Of a DNA stretch of 64,000 bases, positions 49,160 to 59,155 are shown one piece after another. Source of the stretch: Rhodococcus sp. W8901. Its GTDB lineage: Bacteria > Actinomycetota > Actinomycetes > Mycobacteriales > Mycobacteriaceae. Every line of letters begins with the position of its first letter. Within the stretch, counting starts at the first letter, position 1. The position numbers were made by a program, and so were the translations under genes. A model generated the notes under the pieces. The model was given only the letters and a program-made list of their open reading frames with translations. It searched no databases and was not told the DNA's origin. The stretch is taken from contig NZ_CP054690.1 in NCBI RefSeq assembly GCF_013348805.1, positions 3,100,001 through 3,164,000 on the forward strand. Direction: 5' to 3'.

Positions 49160-51316
49160 TTATTTCAGGCCGGCCGCGTCCATCCCCCGCAGTTCCTTCT
49201 TGAGGTCGGCAATCTCGTCGCGCAGACGTCCCGCGAGTTCGAACTGCAGGTCCCGCGCCGCATTCATCATCTGGTCCGTCAATTCCTTGACCAGGTCGGC
49301 CAGCTCGGCCCGCGGCATCGACTTCACGTCTCGGCCCTCGTACACCCCGGCGCTGACCGCGCGGCCCGCCTCACCCTGAGCGCGTCGGCCACGGCTGACG
49401 TTGCGGCCCGAACCACCGATCTCGACCTCGGTGTCCTCGGCCTCCTCGTAGACCTGGTCGAGGATGTCCGCGATCTTCTTGCGGAGCGGCTGCGGGTCGA
49501 CGCCCTTCTCGAGGTTGTAGGCGACCTGCTTCTCGCGGCGGCGTTCGGTCTCCTCGATGGCCCGCTGCATCGAATCGGTGATCTTGTCCGCATACATGTG
49601 CACCTGGCCGGACACGTTGCGCGCGGCACGGCCGATGGTCTGGATGAGGCTCGTGGTGCTGCGCAGGAACCCTTCCTTGTCGGCGTCGAGGATCGCGACG
49701 AGCGAGACCTCGGGCAGATCGAGACCCTCACGTAGGAGGTTGATGCCGACCAGGACGTCGTACTCTCCGAGCCGCAGTTGCCGCAGCAACTCGACCCGCC
49801 GCAACGTGTCGATGTCCGAGTGCAGGTACCGCACCCGGATGCCGAGCTCGAGCAGATAGTCGGTCAGGTCCTCGGCCATCTTCTTGGTCAGCGTCGTGAC
49901 CAGCACCCGCTCGTCCCGCTCGGTGCGTTCCCGGATCTCGTGGACGAGGTCGTCGATCTGTCCCTTCGTCGGCTTCACGACCACCTCGGGATCAACAAGG
50001 CCGGTGGGCCGGATCACCTGTTCGACGAATTCGCCGCCCGCTCGACCCAGCTCGTACGGTCCGGGGGTGGCCGACAGGTACACCGTCTGGCCGATCCGAT
50101 CCGCAAACTCCTCCCAGGTGAGGGGCCGGTTGTCGACGGCGGACGGGAGGCGGAAGCCGAACTCGACCAGGTTGCGCTTGCGGGACATGTCGCCCTCGTA
50201 CATCGCGCCGATCTGCGGGACCGTCACATGCGACTCGTCGATGACGAGGAGGAAGTCCTCCGGGAAGTAGTCGATCAGTGTCGCGGGCGCGGAGCCCGCG
50301 GGCCGGTTGTCGATGTGCCGCGAGTAGTTCTCGATGCCGGAGCAAAATCCGACCTGCTTGATCATCTCCAGGTCGTACTGGGTCCGCATCCGGAGCCGCT
50401 GCGCCTCGAGCAGCTTGCCGCGGTTCTCCAGGTCCGCGAGCCGCTCCTCGAGCTCGGCCTCGATGCTCTGGACGGCATGCTCCATCCGCTCCGGACCGGC
50501 CACGTAGTGCGTTGCCGGGAAGATGCGCACGGTGTCGACCTGCCGCACGACGTCACCGGTGAGTGGGTGCAGGTAGTAGAGCGCCTCCACGTCGTCGCCG
50601 AAGAACTCGATCCGCACCGCCAGTTCCTCGTAGGACGGGATGATCTCGACGGTGTCGCCCCGCACCCGGAAGGATCCGCGGGTGAACGCCATGTCGTTGC
50701 GGTTGTACTGGACATCGACCAACAGGCGCAGCAGGGCGTCGCGGTCGACCTCGACGCCGACCTCGAGCTCGATCGACCGATCGAGGTACGACTGCGGGGT
50801 GCCGAGGCCGTAGATACACGACACCGACGCCACCACCACGACGTCGCGCCGGGACAGCAGGCTGGACGTGGCGGAGTGGCGCAGCCGTTCGACGTCGTCG
50901 TTGATGGACGAGTCCTTCTCGATGTAGGTGTCCGTCTGCGCGATGTACGCCTCGGGCTGGTAGTAGTCGTAGTACGAGACGAAGTACTCGACCGCGTTGT
51001 TGGGCAGCATTTCCCGCAGTTCGTTGGCGAGCTGCGCCGCTAGCGTCTTGTTGGGCGCCATCAGCAGGGTGGGGCGCTGCAGCTTCTCGATCAACCACGC
51101 CGTGGTGGCCGACTTGCCGGTGCCTGTGGCGCCGAGCAGCACCACATCCTTCTCCCCCGCGCGCAGTCTGCGCTCGAGTTCCGCGATGGCCTCCGGCTGG
51201 TCACCGGCCGGCTCGTACTCGCTGACTACCTCGAACCTCGCGTCGGATCGTTCTATCTCGCTGACCGGCCGAAACTCGGAATGCGCGACGACGGGGTGCT
51301 CGGATGCAAACGCCAT
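49160..51316 (-). CDS. uvrB: excinuclease ABC subunit B
   Basis: UvrB verifies damage and recruits UvrC. The 718-residue protein has Walker A GATGTGKS at 62-69, the damage-probing beta hairpin [19 protein letters not shown], the DEAD-type box LLVIDESHV, motifs V and VI (QTIGRAARN) and a C-terminal UVR coiled coil that binds UvrC ([20 protein letters not shown]). The ATG at 51316 gives a lead of about 25 residues before the conserved [14 protein letters not shown]. No LexA box seen in the 104-base gap to the divergent DUF402 gene. Confidence 0.97.
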   Translation of the reverse strand: MAFASEHPVVAHSEFRPVSEIERSDARFEVVSEYEPAGDQPEAIAELERRLRAGEKDVVLLGATGTGKSATTAWLIEKLQRPTLLMAPNKTLAAQLANELREMLPNNAVEYFVSYYDYYQPEAYIAQTDTYIEKDSSINDDVERLRHSATSSLLSRRDVVVVASVSCIYGLGTPQSYLDRSIELEVGVEVDRDALLRLLVDVQYNRNDMAFTRGSFRVRGDTVEIIPSYEELAVRIEFFGDDVEALYYLHPLTGDVVRQVDTVRIFPATHYVAGPERMEHAVQSIEAELEERLADLENRGKLLEAQRLRMRTQYDLEMIKQVGFCSGIENYSRHIDNRPAGSAPATLIDYFPEDFLLVIDESHVTVPQIGAMYEGDMSRKRNLVEFGFRLPSAVDNRPLTWEEFADRIGQTVYLSATPGPYELGRAGGEFVEQVIRPTGLVDPEVVVKPTKGQIDDLVHEIRERTERDERVLVTTLTKKMAEDLTDYLLELGIRVRYLHSDIDTLRRVELLRQLRLGEYDVLVGINLLREGLDLPEVSLVAILDADKEGFLRSTTSLIQTIGRAARNVSGQVHMYADKITDSMQRAIEETERRREKQVAYNLEKGVDPQPLRKKIADILDQVYEEAEDTEVEIGGSGRNVSRGRRAQGEAGRAVSAGVYEGRDVKSMPRAELADLVKELTDQMMNAARDLQFELAGRLRDEIADLKKELRGMDAAGLK

Positions 51317-51420
51317 GCGTCCAGGGTATGCGCCGCTTCCGACAAGTTCTGATAACGCCTCGGCGCTCCCCCACCGATCGCCGCTGCCGGACCACCCGAT
51401 TGCCTGTAATTTCTTGCTGT

Positions 51421-52014
51421 ATGGAGAACGTCGAACAGAGCACGGCCCGAGCCCACTCGGCCGCCCCCGCCGCACCGTCAGGTCCCGTGTTCGTACCGGC
51501 GCTCGACATGGTTCCCGCACACCGCCCGAAGATCGAGCACTTCAACATCGCCGAGCGCACCAACACCGACCCCAAGGGATTCGTCCGCCCCGTCGAGCAC
51601 TACCGACTCGAGCCCTGGGGGCTCTACATGGCGCGGACGGCGGATCACCCCACCTTCCACTACCTGGAGTCATGGCTGATTCCGGATCTGGGGATCAGGG
51701 CGTCGATCTTCCATTTCCACCCATATCACCAGCGTGATCAGGACCGCTACATCGACATCGGCGATTTCACGTCCGGCCCGGACGTGTGGAAGTCGGAGGA
51801 CCACTATCTGGACCTCGTCGTCCGCACCGGCCGGGAAACCGAACTCCTCGACGTCGACGAATTGATCTCGGCCACCGCGCACGGTCTGATCTCGACCGGC
51901 ACCGCCGACCGCGCCGTCCAGAAGGCCATGCGCGCGGTCGACGGGATCGCCGCCCACGGGCACGACATGGACGCGTGGCTGGCGTCGAAGGGGATGCCGG
52001 TCTCGTGGCGCTGA
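51421..52014 (+). CDS. DUF402 family protein
   Basis: The 197-residue protein has a central DUF402 beta-barrel domain (about 70-160) with [32 protein letters not shown] and [10 protein letters not shown]. Some DUF402 members hydrolyse nucleoside di- or triphosphates using a carboxylate cluster; the Asp-rich DRYIDIGD and DHYLD fit, but the role is an inference. The ATG at 51421 is preferred. It lies between uvrB and coaE on the opposite strand, as does Rv1632c in M. tuberculosis. Confidence 0.85.
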   Translation: MENVEQSTARAHSAAPAAPSGPVFVPALDMVPAHRPKIEHFNIAERTNTDPKGFVRPVEHYRLEPWGLYMARTADHPTFHYLESWLIPDLGIRASIFHFHPYHQRDQDRYIDIGDFTSGPDVWKSEDHYLDLVVRTGRETELLDVDELISATAHGLISTGTADRAVQKAMRAVDGIAAHGHDMDAWLASKGMPVSWR

Positions 52015-52024
52015 CGCGGCCCGG

Positions 52025-53248
52025 TCAGCCCCGTTCCGACCAACCGCTCCGCTCGGCCCACTCGCAGGCCCGCTGGTAGCCGAGATCGAACCACGGCGCG
52101 AGCGCCGCGGCATAGGTCACGGTGGCCTCGCCCGTGTGCGCGTCGGCGGCGGCCCAGCGGACCGCAACCCTCTTGGCCTCGAGGAATTCGGCCCGAGCAG
52201 CGGCGTCGGCGCGCAGCCAGTCGCGCAGCAGGAGCGCGAAGCGCTGGCCCGGCCAGCCGTCGACGCGCAGGCTGATCTCCACGGGCCTGCCGGGATCGGC
52301 GCCGCCGTGGGTGCGCTTGTCCCACAGCGCCGGGTCGGCCTCGCCGCCGACGCCGTACGCCGGCTTCGGCTCGTCGCGATTCGCATCGACGATGGGCGGA
52401 AAACCGGCCGCAGCGAGTGGTTCGGCCAGCGCATCCGCGGTGGCGAGATCGGGAACGGTGATCTGCACGTCGATCAGATCGCGCGCATCCAGACCCGGGA
52501 CCGCGGTGGAGCCCACATGGTCGATGCGCACCGCACGATCGCCGCACACCGCTCGCAGTCGCGCGACCAGGCGCTCGCCCTGCGCCGCCCACTCCGGATC
52601 GGCTGGCCGCACGATCGGCGGCACCGCCACCACCGTCCGCGTGCGCACGTTCGCCTCGAACGGCGCCAGACGGTCCGCGTACAGCGCGCGAACCTGCGCG
52701 TCGATCAGTTCCGGGGCGCCGCTGTTGTCGAGCCAGACATCGGCGGCCGCACGACGCTGATCGTCGGTCGCCTGCGCCGCGATCCGGGCGCGCGCATCCG
52801 CCTCCGGCATGCCGCGCAACTCGACGAGCCGGCGCACGCGCTCGACCTCGTCGACGTACACGATGACGACCAGGTTGAACGCCGGTCCCATCCGCCCCTC
52901 GACGAGCAGCGGGATGTCCTGCACGACGATGCCGTCGGCGGGCGCGCCGTCGACGAGTTCCGCGGTGCGGGCACCGATACGAGGATGCAGGATCGAGTTC
53001 AAGAGCAGTCGCGACTCGTCACTGCCGAACGCCCGCTCAGCCAACACCGGGCGGTTCAGCGAGCCGTCCGGGTGCAGGACGCCGTCGCCGAAGGCGTCGA
53101 CGAGGGCCGCGAGCCCCGGGGTTCCCGGTTCGACGACCTCCCGCGCGATCAGGTCCGCGTCGACGATCACCGCACCCAACTCCGCGAGGACCTTCGACAC
53201 GGTCGATTTACCGGCTCCGATGCCTCCGGTGAGGCCCACTCTCAACAC
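52025..53248 (-). CDS. coaE: dephospho-CoA kinase fused to a GrpB-family domain
   Basis: Residues 1 to about 200 are dephospho-CoA kinase, the last step of CoA synthesis, with P-loop GLTGGIGAGKST at 5-16, a DADLIAREVV site and VQDIPLLVEG. From about 205 to 407 lies a GrpB (UPF0157) nucleotidyltransferase-fold domain starting at IDHVGSTAVPGLDARDLID. M. tuberculosis CoaE has the same fusion and, as I recall, the same length. The GTG at 53248 begins VLRVGLTGG; the frame is open upstream without conservation. Confidence 0.94.
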   Translation of the reverse strand: MLRVGLTGGIGAGKSTVSKVLAELGAVIVDADLIAREVVEPGTPGLAALVDAFGDGVLHPDGSLNRPVLAERAFGSDESRLLLNSILHPRIGARTAELVDGAPADGIVVQDIPLLVEGRMGPAFNLVVIVYVDEVERVRRLVELRGMPEADARARIAAQATDDQRRAAADVWLDNSGAPELIDAQVRALYADRLAPFEANVRTRTVVAVPPIVRPADPEWAAQGERLVARLRAVCGDRAVRIDHVGSTAVPGLDARDLIDVQITVPDLATADALAEPLAAAGFPPIVDANRDEPKPAYGVGGEADPALWDKRTHGGADPGRPVEISLRVDGWPGQRFALLLRDWLRADAAARAEFLEAKRVAVRWAAADAHTGEATVTYAAALAPWFDLGYQRACEWAERSGWSERG

Positions 53249-53377
53249 GCCGACCAGTGTCGCACTAAACACGCCGAAGATCATCAAGCGGCCAAATGTC
53301 GTGGTTCCACGACCTGGTCGGATAGCCTTCAATCAGCCGTCCGACCAGCCGATTCGCGATCCGAGTAGGAGAAGCTC

Positions 53378-53590
53378 ATGCGCAGCAATCCCACCCGTCC
53401 CGGTCGGCACCGTCTTGGCATGGACAACGGCGTCCACGCCATCCTCATCCCCGAGGTGGCCACTGCACTCGCGGAACACCGCCGCAACTGGTTCACCAGT
53501 GTGCTCACGCCCGCCCGCCACAGCTTCGCCTCGATCCGGAAGCGCACGGCGACCATGCCGACCCGATGGGTGCCTGCCGCGGCGAACTGA
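53378..53590 (+). CDS. 70-residue basic small protein
   Basis: The gene has AGGAG seven bases before ATG. The peptide is Arg-rich and starts MRSNPTRPGRHRLGMDNGVH, then AILIPEVATALAEHRRNWF, a mixed helix that could be amphipathic, and a basic tail. It contains no cysteine or signal peptide. Two strong hairpins follow within 130 bases. I know no family; base composition and the good ribosome site support a real gene. Confidence 0.6.
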   Translation: MRSNPTRPGRHRLGMDNGVHAILIPEVATALAEHRRNWFTSVLTPARHSFASIRKRTATMPTRWVPAAAN

Positions 53591-53609
53591 CCGCCCGCGT
53601 ACGACACAC

Positions 53610-53644
53610 ACTGTGGCCCGATCCGACTCGGATCGGGCCACAGT
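53610..53644. terminator. 17-bp perfect hairpin after the small gene
   Basis: The arms 53610-53626 and 53628-53644 are fully complementary around a single central base, so the practical loop is about GACTC. It stands 20 bases after the small gene's stop. No T run follows; it may act as a terminator, a processing site or a protein-binding palindrome. Confidence 0.6.
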
Positions 53645-53684
53645 CGTATGCCCGGACGCACCCAGCGCGGGAACACCGCATACA

Positions 53685-53720
53685 CGAAAGACCCCGGCCC
53701 TGTGGGGCCGGGGTCTTTCG
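53685..53720. terminator. bidirectional intrinsic terminator between rpsA and the small gene
   Basis: A perfect 15-bp stem (53685-53699 with 53706-53720) and a six-base loop, with GTCTTT on the right arm and, by symmetry, GTCTTT on the minus strand. It serves convergent genes from both sides, 34 bases past the rpsA stop. Confidence 0.85.
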
Positions 53721-53753
53721 GTAGATCAAGCCTGAGTGATCAGGCCGCTGTCA

Positions 53754-55226
53754 TCAGGCGTTGCCCGACAGCTTCTCGCGCAGCGCGGCGAGCTGTGCAT
53801 CGCTGGCCAGCGAGCCACCAGCGGACTCGGTGGACGCAGCAGCACCCTCGTCGGAGCCCGACTCGGAGGAGTAGTTGGTGCCGGAAGCGCCGGCAGCAGC
53901 CTCGGCAGCCTCGTCGGCAGCCATCTTCTCCATCTGAGCGGTGTGCATCTTGTGGCGACGCTCAGCCTCGGCGTAGCGGGACTCCCACTCCTCACGCTGC
54001 TTGTCGAAGCCCTCGAGCCATTCGTTGGTCTCGGGATCGAAGCCCTCGGGGAAGATGTAATTGCCCTGCTCGTCGTACGAGTCGGCCATGCCGTACTTGG
54101 ACGGATCGAACTCGGCGTTGTAATCCTCGTTCGCCTGCTTCAGCGACAGCGAGATGCGGCGACGCTCCAGGTCGATGTCGATGACCTTGACGAGCGCATC
54201 GTCGCCGACGCCGACAACCTGGTCCGGAACCTCCACGTGGCGCTCGGCCAGCTCGGAGATGTGCACCAGGCCCTCGATGCCCTCCTCGACGCGAACGAAC
54301 GCGCCGAACGGAACCAGCTTGGTGACCTTGCCGGGCACGATCTGGCCGATGGCGTGGGTGCGGGCGAACTGACGCCACGGATCTTCCTGGGTCGCCTTCA
54401 GCGACAGGGAGACGCGCTCGCGGTCCAGGTCGACGTCGAGAACCTCGACGGTGACCTCGTTGCCGACCTCGACAACCTCGGACGGGTGGTCGATGTGCTT
54501 CCAGGACAGCTCGGAGACGTGAACCAGGCCGTCGACGCCACCCAGGTCCACGAAGGCACCGAAGTTGACGATGGAGGACACGACGCCCTTGCGGACCTGG
54601 CCCTTCTGGAGCTGGTGCAGGAACTCGCTGCGGACCTCGGACTGGGTCTGCTCGAGCCATGCGCGACGCGACAGGACCACGTTGTTGCGGTTCTTGTCGA
54701 GCTCGATGATCTTGGCCTCGATCTCCTTGCCGACGTACGGCTGCAGATCGCGGACACGACGCATCTCGACGAGCGACGCGGGCAGGAAGCCACGGAGACC
54801 GATGTCGAGGATGAGGCCACCCTTGACGACCTCGATGACGGTGCCCTTGACGGCCTCGTCCTTCTCCTTGAGCTCCTCGATGGTGCCCCAGGCACGCTCG
54901 TACTGAGCGCGCTTCTTCGACAGGATCAGTCGACCTTCCTTGTCCTCCTTGGTGAGGACCAGGGCTTCGACCTCATCGCCCACGGAGACGACCTCATTGG
55001 GGTCGACGTCGTGCTTGATGGAGAGCTCGCGGGAAGGGATGACACCTTCGGTCTTGTAACCGATGTCGAGCAGGACCTCGTCGCGGTCGACCTTGACGAT
55101 GGTGCCTTCGACGATGTCGCCATCGTTGAAGTACTTGATCGTTGCGTCGATGGCGGCGAGGAAGTCCTCGGCGGAGCCGATGTCGTTGACGGCTACCTGC
55201 GGCGAGGTCACGGTGTTGGAGGGCAT
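53754..55226 (-). CDS. rpsA: 30S ribosomal protein S1
   Basis: S1 binds mRNA and helps start translation. The 490-residue protein has four S1 RNA-binding motifs (about 35-105, 120-190, 205-275 and 290-360), each with the GFAFV-like face, for example VNFGAFVDLGGVDGLVHVSE and VPFGAFVRVEEGIEGLVHIS. A charged, Ala/Ser/Glu-rich tail of about 120 residues follows and ends AALREKLSGNA. This is the mycobacterial form, shorter than the six-motif E. coli protein. The ATG at 55226 begins MPSNTVTSPQVAVNDIGS. Confidence 0.97.
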   Translation of the reverse strand: MPSNTVTSPQVAVNDIGSAEDFLAAIDATIKYFNDGDIVEGTIVKVDRDEVLLDIGYKTEGVIPSRELSIKHDVDPNEVVSVGDEVEALVLTKEDKEGRLILSKKRAQYERAWGTIEELKEKDEAVKGTVIEVVKGGLILDIGLRGFLPASLVEMRRVRDLQPYVGKEIEAKIIELDKNRNNVVLSRRAWLEQTQSEVRSEFLHQLQKGQVRKGVVSSIVNFGAFVDLGGVDGLVHVSELSWKHIDHPSEVVEVGNEVTVEVLDVDLDRERVSLSLKATQEDPWRQFARTHAIGQIVPGKVTKLVPFGAFVRVEEGIEGLVHISELAERHVEVPDQVVGVGDDALVKVIDIDLERRRISLSLKQANEDYNAEFDPSKYGMADSYDEQGNYIFPEGFDPETNEWLEGFDKQREEWESRYAEAERRHKMHTAQMEKMAADEAAEAAAGASGTNYSSESGSDEGAAASTESAGGSLASDAQLAALREKLSGNA

Positions 55227-55515
55227 GTGTTGAGTTGCTCCGGACGGGTTGATAGTCGGTTGATGGTGTTCTGTCAGACAGGTGGACCGGCATGCCGTAG
55301 ATTCCGGCGAGCGCCGAAATCGACCCGACTTCCAGTCCCCCACGAGGCTCCTGCGCCAACCCGTCCCGTCAATCCTGCAACCGGCCGGGCGTGCGCCGAA
55401 GACACTCGCGAGCAACAGGGTACGCGACCTCGAGCTAGCTGGGCAAACTCTCACATCACCCGGCCGATTCACCTGGCGGTTCGGCGCGGAGAGCCGGTCT
55501 CTACCCTTGATACCC

Positions 55516-56364
55516 ATGTCCGACGATCGCCATGCCGCCGCAATTTCCACTCTCGGTACCAGCGGAGTGAGCCGCACCCGGATCGGCACCGAGGCCAGTG
55601 AACGCGCGAGCCGCGCGTGGTGGGACGCCGACGCCGACGACTACCACCGCACCCACGGCGAGTTCCTCGGTGTCGACTCCGCTGCCGGTGAGTTCATGTG
55701 GTGTCCGGAGGGCCTGCACGAAGGCGATGTGCACCTGCTCGGCGACGTGGCCGGCAAGCGGATCCTCGAGGTCGGCTGCGGCTCGGCGCCGTGCTCGCGT
55801 TGGCTGGCCGGCCAGGGCGCGGACGTCGTCGGGCTCGACATCTCGATGGGCATGCTCGCGCGCGGCGTCGCCGCGATGGAACAGGGTGGCCCGTCCGTTC
55901 CGCTGATCCAGGCGGGCGCCGAGTCCCTGCCGTTCCGTGACGCCACTTTCGACATCGCGTGCTCTGCGTTCGGTGCGGTGCCGTTCGTCGCGGACTCGGC
56001 GCGGGTGATGTCCGAGGTGGCGCGGGTGTTGCGTCCGGGCGGTCTGTGGGTGTTCGCGGTGAACCACCCGATCCGCTGGATCTTCCCCGACGATCCGGGT
56101 CCGCGCGGGCTCACCGCCGCGCTTCCCTACTTCGATCGCACACCGTATGTGGAGGTCGACGACGAGGGCGTGCCCACGTACGTCGAGCATCACCGCACGA
56201 TCGGCGACCGGGTCCGCGAGGCCGTGGCCGCCGGACTCGCGGTACGCGACATCGTCGAACCCGAGTGGCCCGAGTGGCTCGACCGGGAGTGGGGCCAGTG
56301 GAGCCCCCTGCGCGGCCAACTGTTCCCCGGCACGGCGATCTTCGTCACCCGCAAACCGAACTGA
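55516..56364 (+). CDS. class I SAM-dependent methyltransferase
   Basis: The 282-residue enzyme has motif I VLEVGCGSA-like ILEVGCGSAPCSRWLAGQG at about 83-101, the acidic residue in VVGLDIS, motif III FDIACSAFGAVPFV and motif IV-like VLRPGGLWVFAVNHP. An N-terminal DADADDYHRTHGEFLG block marks the UbiE/Methyltransf_11 type. The substrate is unknown. The ATG at 55516 was chosen by conserved length. It is divergent from rpsA across a 289-base gap that holds the rpsA promoter region and no other gene I can support. Confidence 0.88.
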   Translation: MSDDRHAAAISTLGTSGVSRTRIGTEASERASRAWWDADADDYHRTHGEFLGVDSAAGEFMWCPEGLHEGDVHLLGDVAGKRILEVGCGSAPCSRWLAGQGADVVGLDISMGMLARGVAAMEQGGPSVPLIQAGAESLPFRDATFDIACSAFGAVPFVADSARVMSEVARVLRPGGLWVFAVNHPIRWIFPDDPGPRGLTAALPYFDRTPYVEVDDEGVPTYVEHHRTIGDRVREAVAAGLAVRDIVEPEWPEWLDREWGQWSPLRGQLFPGTAIFVTRKPN

Positions 56365-56373
56365 GGGCCCCGC

Positions 56374-57147
56374 TCACAGCAGCTTGGACAGGAACGCCTT
56401 GGTCCGTTCCTGTTGCGGGTTCGCCAGCAGCCGCCTCGGATCGCCCGCCTCGACCACCACCCCGCCGTCCATGAACACCAACTGGTCGGCGACCTCGCGG
56501 GCGAACCCCATCTCGTGGGTGACGACGACCATCGTCATGCCGTCGTTCGCGAGCTGCTTCATAACCCCGAGCACCTCACCTACGAGTTCGGGATCGAGGG
56601 CCGACGTGGGCTCGTCGAACAGCATGAGCTTGGGGTCCATCGCGAGCGCCCGCGCGATGGCGACGCGCTGCTGCTGCCCGCCCGACAGCTGCGCCGGGTA
56701 CGCGTCCGCCTTCTCCGCGAGCCCCACCTGGTCGAGCAGGTCGCGAGCGCGTTGGATCGCCTTGGCCCGAGGCACCCTCTTCACCTGCATGGGCGCCTCG
56801 ATGATGTTCTCGAGGGCGGTGCGGTGCGGAAACAGGTTGAAGTGCTGGAACACCATCCCGATGTCACGGCGCTGGCGGGAGGCCGCACGGGCGCTCAGTT
56901 CGTACAGTTTGTCGCCGCGTTCGGAGTACCCGACCAGCTCGCCGTCGACGTACAGCCGGCCGGCGTTGACCCGTTCGAGATGGTTGATGCAGCGCAGGAA
57001 CGTGGACTTGCCGGAACCGGACGGGCCGATCAGACACAGGACCTGTCCGCGTTCGATCTCGAGGGAGACACCGCGCAGCACCTGCAGGGCGCCGAAGTTC
57101 TTGCAGACACGGTCGGCCTGCACCATCGGGGTGGTCGTCGATGTCAT
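56374..57147 (-). CDS. glnQ: polar amino acid ABC transporter, ATP-binding protein (GlnQ-like)
   Basis: The 257-residue ATPase has Walker [10 protein letters not shown] near residue 41, [15 protein letters not shown] in the Q-loop region that is typical of amino-acid importers, signature [15 protein letters not shown] and Walker [16 protein letters not shown]. The start overlaps the permease TGA (ATGA). Together with the two upstream genes it forms a complete importer of a polar amino acid, perhaps glutamine or glutamate; the exact substrate cannot be told. Confidence 0.93.
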   Translation of the reverse strand: MTSTTTPMVQADRVCKNFGALQVLRGVSLEIERGQVLCLIGPSGSGKSTFLRCINHLERVNAGRLYVDGELVGYSERGDKLYELSARAASRQRRDIGMVFQHFNLFPHRTALENIIEAPMQVKRVPRAKAIQRARDLLDQVGLAEKADAYPAQLSGGQQQRVAIARALAMDPKLMLFDEPTSALDPELVGEVLGVMKQLANDGMTMVVVTHEMGFAREVADQLVFMDGGVVVEAGDPRRLLANPQQERTKAFLSKLL

Positions 57148-58130
57148 TTACGCTCGCCTCCCGGGGTGTCCGGCAGCGTGTCCGCGTCCGGCGTGACCGT
57201 CACCGGGCGCCCCTGCGCGTCGGCGAGAGCCTGCAACTGCCGCGCGGTGAGCGTGCGGGACGCACCCTTCGAGTAGTACCGCTCGAGATAGAACTGGCCG
57301 ATCATCAGAATGCTGGTGATCGCGAGGTACCACGTCGCGGCCACCAGGAGCAGCGGAATCGGGTGGAAGTTCGCGCCCGAGATGTCCCGGCTCCGTCCGT
57401 ACAGTTCGAGGCTGTAGGGAATTGCCGTGACCAGCGAGGTGGTCTTGAGCATGCTGATCAACTCGTTGCCCGTGGGCGGGATGATGACCCGCATCGCCTG
57501 CGGGAGGACCGTGCGGCGCATCGTCTGCGACCACGTCATACCCAGTGCAACCGAGGCTTCCGTCTGACCCTCACTCACCGAACTGATTCCGGCGCGGACG
57601 ATCTCGGCCATATATGCGGCCTCGTTGAGTGCCAGGCCGATCACTGCGAAGAGGAACGCCGCGCTGAGGTCCTGCAGGTCGATGTGGGCGAACTGATGCA
57701 CGAACGGAATGCCGAGATCGATCGTCTTGTAGATCGACGGAAAGAGTCCCCAGAACACCAGTTGGACGTAGACGGGGGTGCCGCGGAAGATCCACAGGTA
57801 CACCCACGCTGCAGTGCGCAGCACGGGATTCGGCGAGAGCCGCATCACCGCGAGGATCACGCCGAGCCCAATCGCGATTGCCATCGCCAGCACGGTGAGC
57901 TGGATCGTCTTCCACGCGGCTGCGCTGATTCGCTTGTCGAACAGATACTGGCCGTACACATCCCATTCGAAGGCAGCGTTGGTGGCGGCGCCGTATACGA
58001 ACAACCCGAACAATCCCAGCACGACCACCGCAGCGATCCACCGGCCTGGGTGGCGCAACGCGACAGACTTGATCGGTTCCGGTTCGGCTCCCACGCCCCT
58101 CGCCGACATGTGATTCTCGTTGCCCGACAT
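57144..58130 (-). CDS. polar amino acid ABC transporter, permease
   Basis: The 328-residue membrane protein has an N-terminal hydrophobic segment (about 32-52) and a five-helix HisM/GlnP-type domain. It includes the membrane entry [19 protein letters not shown] and the EAA loop [19 protein letters not shown], which contacts the ATPase. The start is taken as ATG 58130, eight bases after AGAGG; ATG 58151, which overlaps the upstream stop as TGATG, would add seven residues and is also possible. A C-terminal cytoplasmic tail of about 45 residues is longer than usual. Confidence 0.9.
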   Translation of the reverse strand: MSGNENHMSARGVGAEPEPIKSVALRHPGRWIAAVVVLGLFGLFVYGAATNAAFEWDVYGQYLFDKRISAAAWKTIQLTVLAMAIAIGLGVILAVMRLSPNPVLRTAAWVYLWIFRGTPVYVQLVFWGLFPSIYKTIDLGIPFVHQFAHIDLQDLSAAFLFAVIGLALNEAAYMAEIVRAGISSVSEGQTEASVALGMTWSQTMRRTVLPQAMRVIIPPTGNELISMLKTTSLVTAIPYSLELYGRSRDISGANFHPIPLLLVAATWYLAITSILMIGQFYLERYYSKGASRTLTARQLQALADAQGRPVTVTPDADTLPDTPGGERK

Positions 58131-58150
58131 CGCTCCTCGCCTCTCCGCCA

Positions 58151-59077
58151 TCAGCTGGTGGCCCCGTTGACGACCGACGTCTCGATCAGACCGGCCCCGA
58201 CGCCCCACGCGTCCGCGATCTTCGCGTACTGACCGCCGTCGATGAGGTACTGCATCGCCTGCTGCAGGACCGGGCCGAGGGGCGAGCCTTTCGCGACCAC
58301 CCAGCCGTACGGAGCGGAATCGAACAGTTCGCCGGCCGGCACGATCCGGCCGTCGCTTCGCTTGATCGCGTACGCCGTCACCGGCGAGTCGGCCGACAGC
58401 GCGTCGACTCGGCCCAGGATCAGCGCGTTGGCGACGTCGTCCTGGCTGTCGTACTTGACCTTCTCGAGGGGGGGCTTGCCGGCGGCGACACACGCCTCGC
58501 TCTTGGCCGGCACCTCCTCGATGTCCTCGATCGTGGTGGTCTGCACACCGACACGCAGGCCGCAGGCATTGTTCGGGTCGATGTCGTCACCGGGGCGCTG
58601 AGCCCACTGGACGCCCGCGCTGTAGTAGGTGACGAAGTCGACGGACTGCTCGCGCTCCAGTGTGTCCGTGAACGACGACATCCCGATGTTGAACGTTCCG
58701 GCCTGCACGGCTGGGATGATCTTGTCGAAGTCCGCCTGCTTGTAGTCGACCGTGAGCCCGAGCACCTGGCCGACGGCGTTCATGAGGTCGACGTCGAAAC
58801 CCACGATGCGTCCGTCCTCGTCCTTGAATTCGTTGGGTGCATACGGCACATTGACGCCGACGACGAGGCGCCCGGACGCCGCGATCGGCGACGGCAACTG
58901 GTCTGCGATCGATTCCACGCGTTGTATGTCGACCCCGGACACCACGGGCACCAGACCCTCGTTGTTGGTCACGCACCCCGTGGCGGTCATCGCGACCACC
59001 GCGAGCAGCGCACCGATCACCCACCGGATCGACCGAGTTCGCCGACCGCGGGTGGCAGCAGCCACTGGTCCGAACAT
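58151..59077 (-). CDS. polar amino acid ABC transporter, substrate-binding lipoprotein
   Basis: The 308-residue precursor has a signal peptide (WVIGALLAVVAMTATGC; Cys 35 is the lipobox cysteine), so the mature protein is anchored on the outer face of the membrane. The SBP_bac_3 fold starts near LVVGVNVPYAPNEF, with GFDVDLMNAVGQVLG, FTDTLEREQSVDFV and DALSADSPVTAYA following family pattern. It is the first gene of the operon, with a GGGAGGA site eight bases before the ATG. The ligand is not clear. Confidence 0.92.
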   Translation of the reverse strand: MFGPVAAATRGRRTRSIRWVIGALLAVVAMTATGCVTNNEGLVPVVSGVDIQRVESIADQLPSPIAASGRLVVGVNVPYAPNEFKDEDGRIVGFDVDLMNAVGQVLGLTVDYKQADFDKIIPAVQAGTFNIGMSSFTDTLEREQSVDFVTYYSAGVQWAQRPGDDIDPNNACGLRVGVQTTTIEDIEEVPAKSEACVAAGKPPLEKVKYDSQDDVANALILGRVDALSADSPVTAYAIKRSDGRIVPAGELFDSAPYGWVVAKGSPLGPVLQQAMQYLIDGGQYAKIADAWGVGAGLIETSVVNGATS

Positions 59078-59155
59078 CGGTCATTCCTCCCATCTCCGGC
59101 CGTTGGACCCCGAAACCCTACTGGCTCGATACCCCCGGGCGGAAGTTGATCATGG

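Noticed and set aside
49778-51043. A 421-codon plus-strand frame
   Set aside because: Antisense to uvrB.
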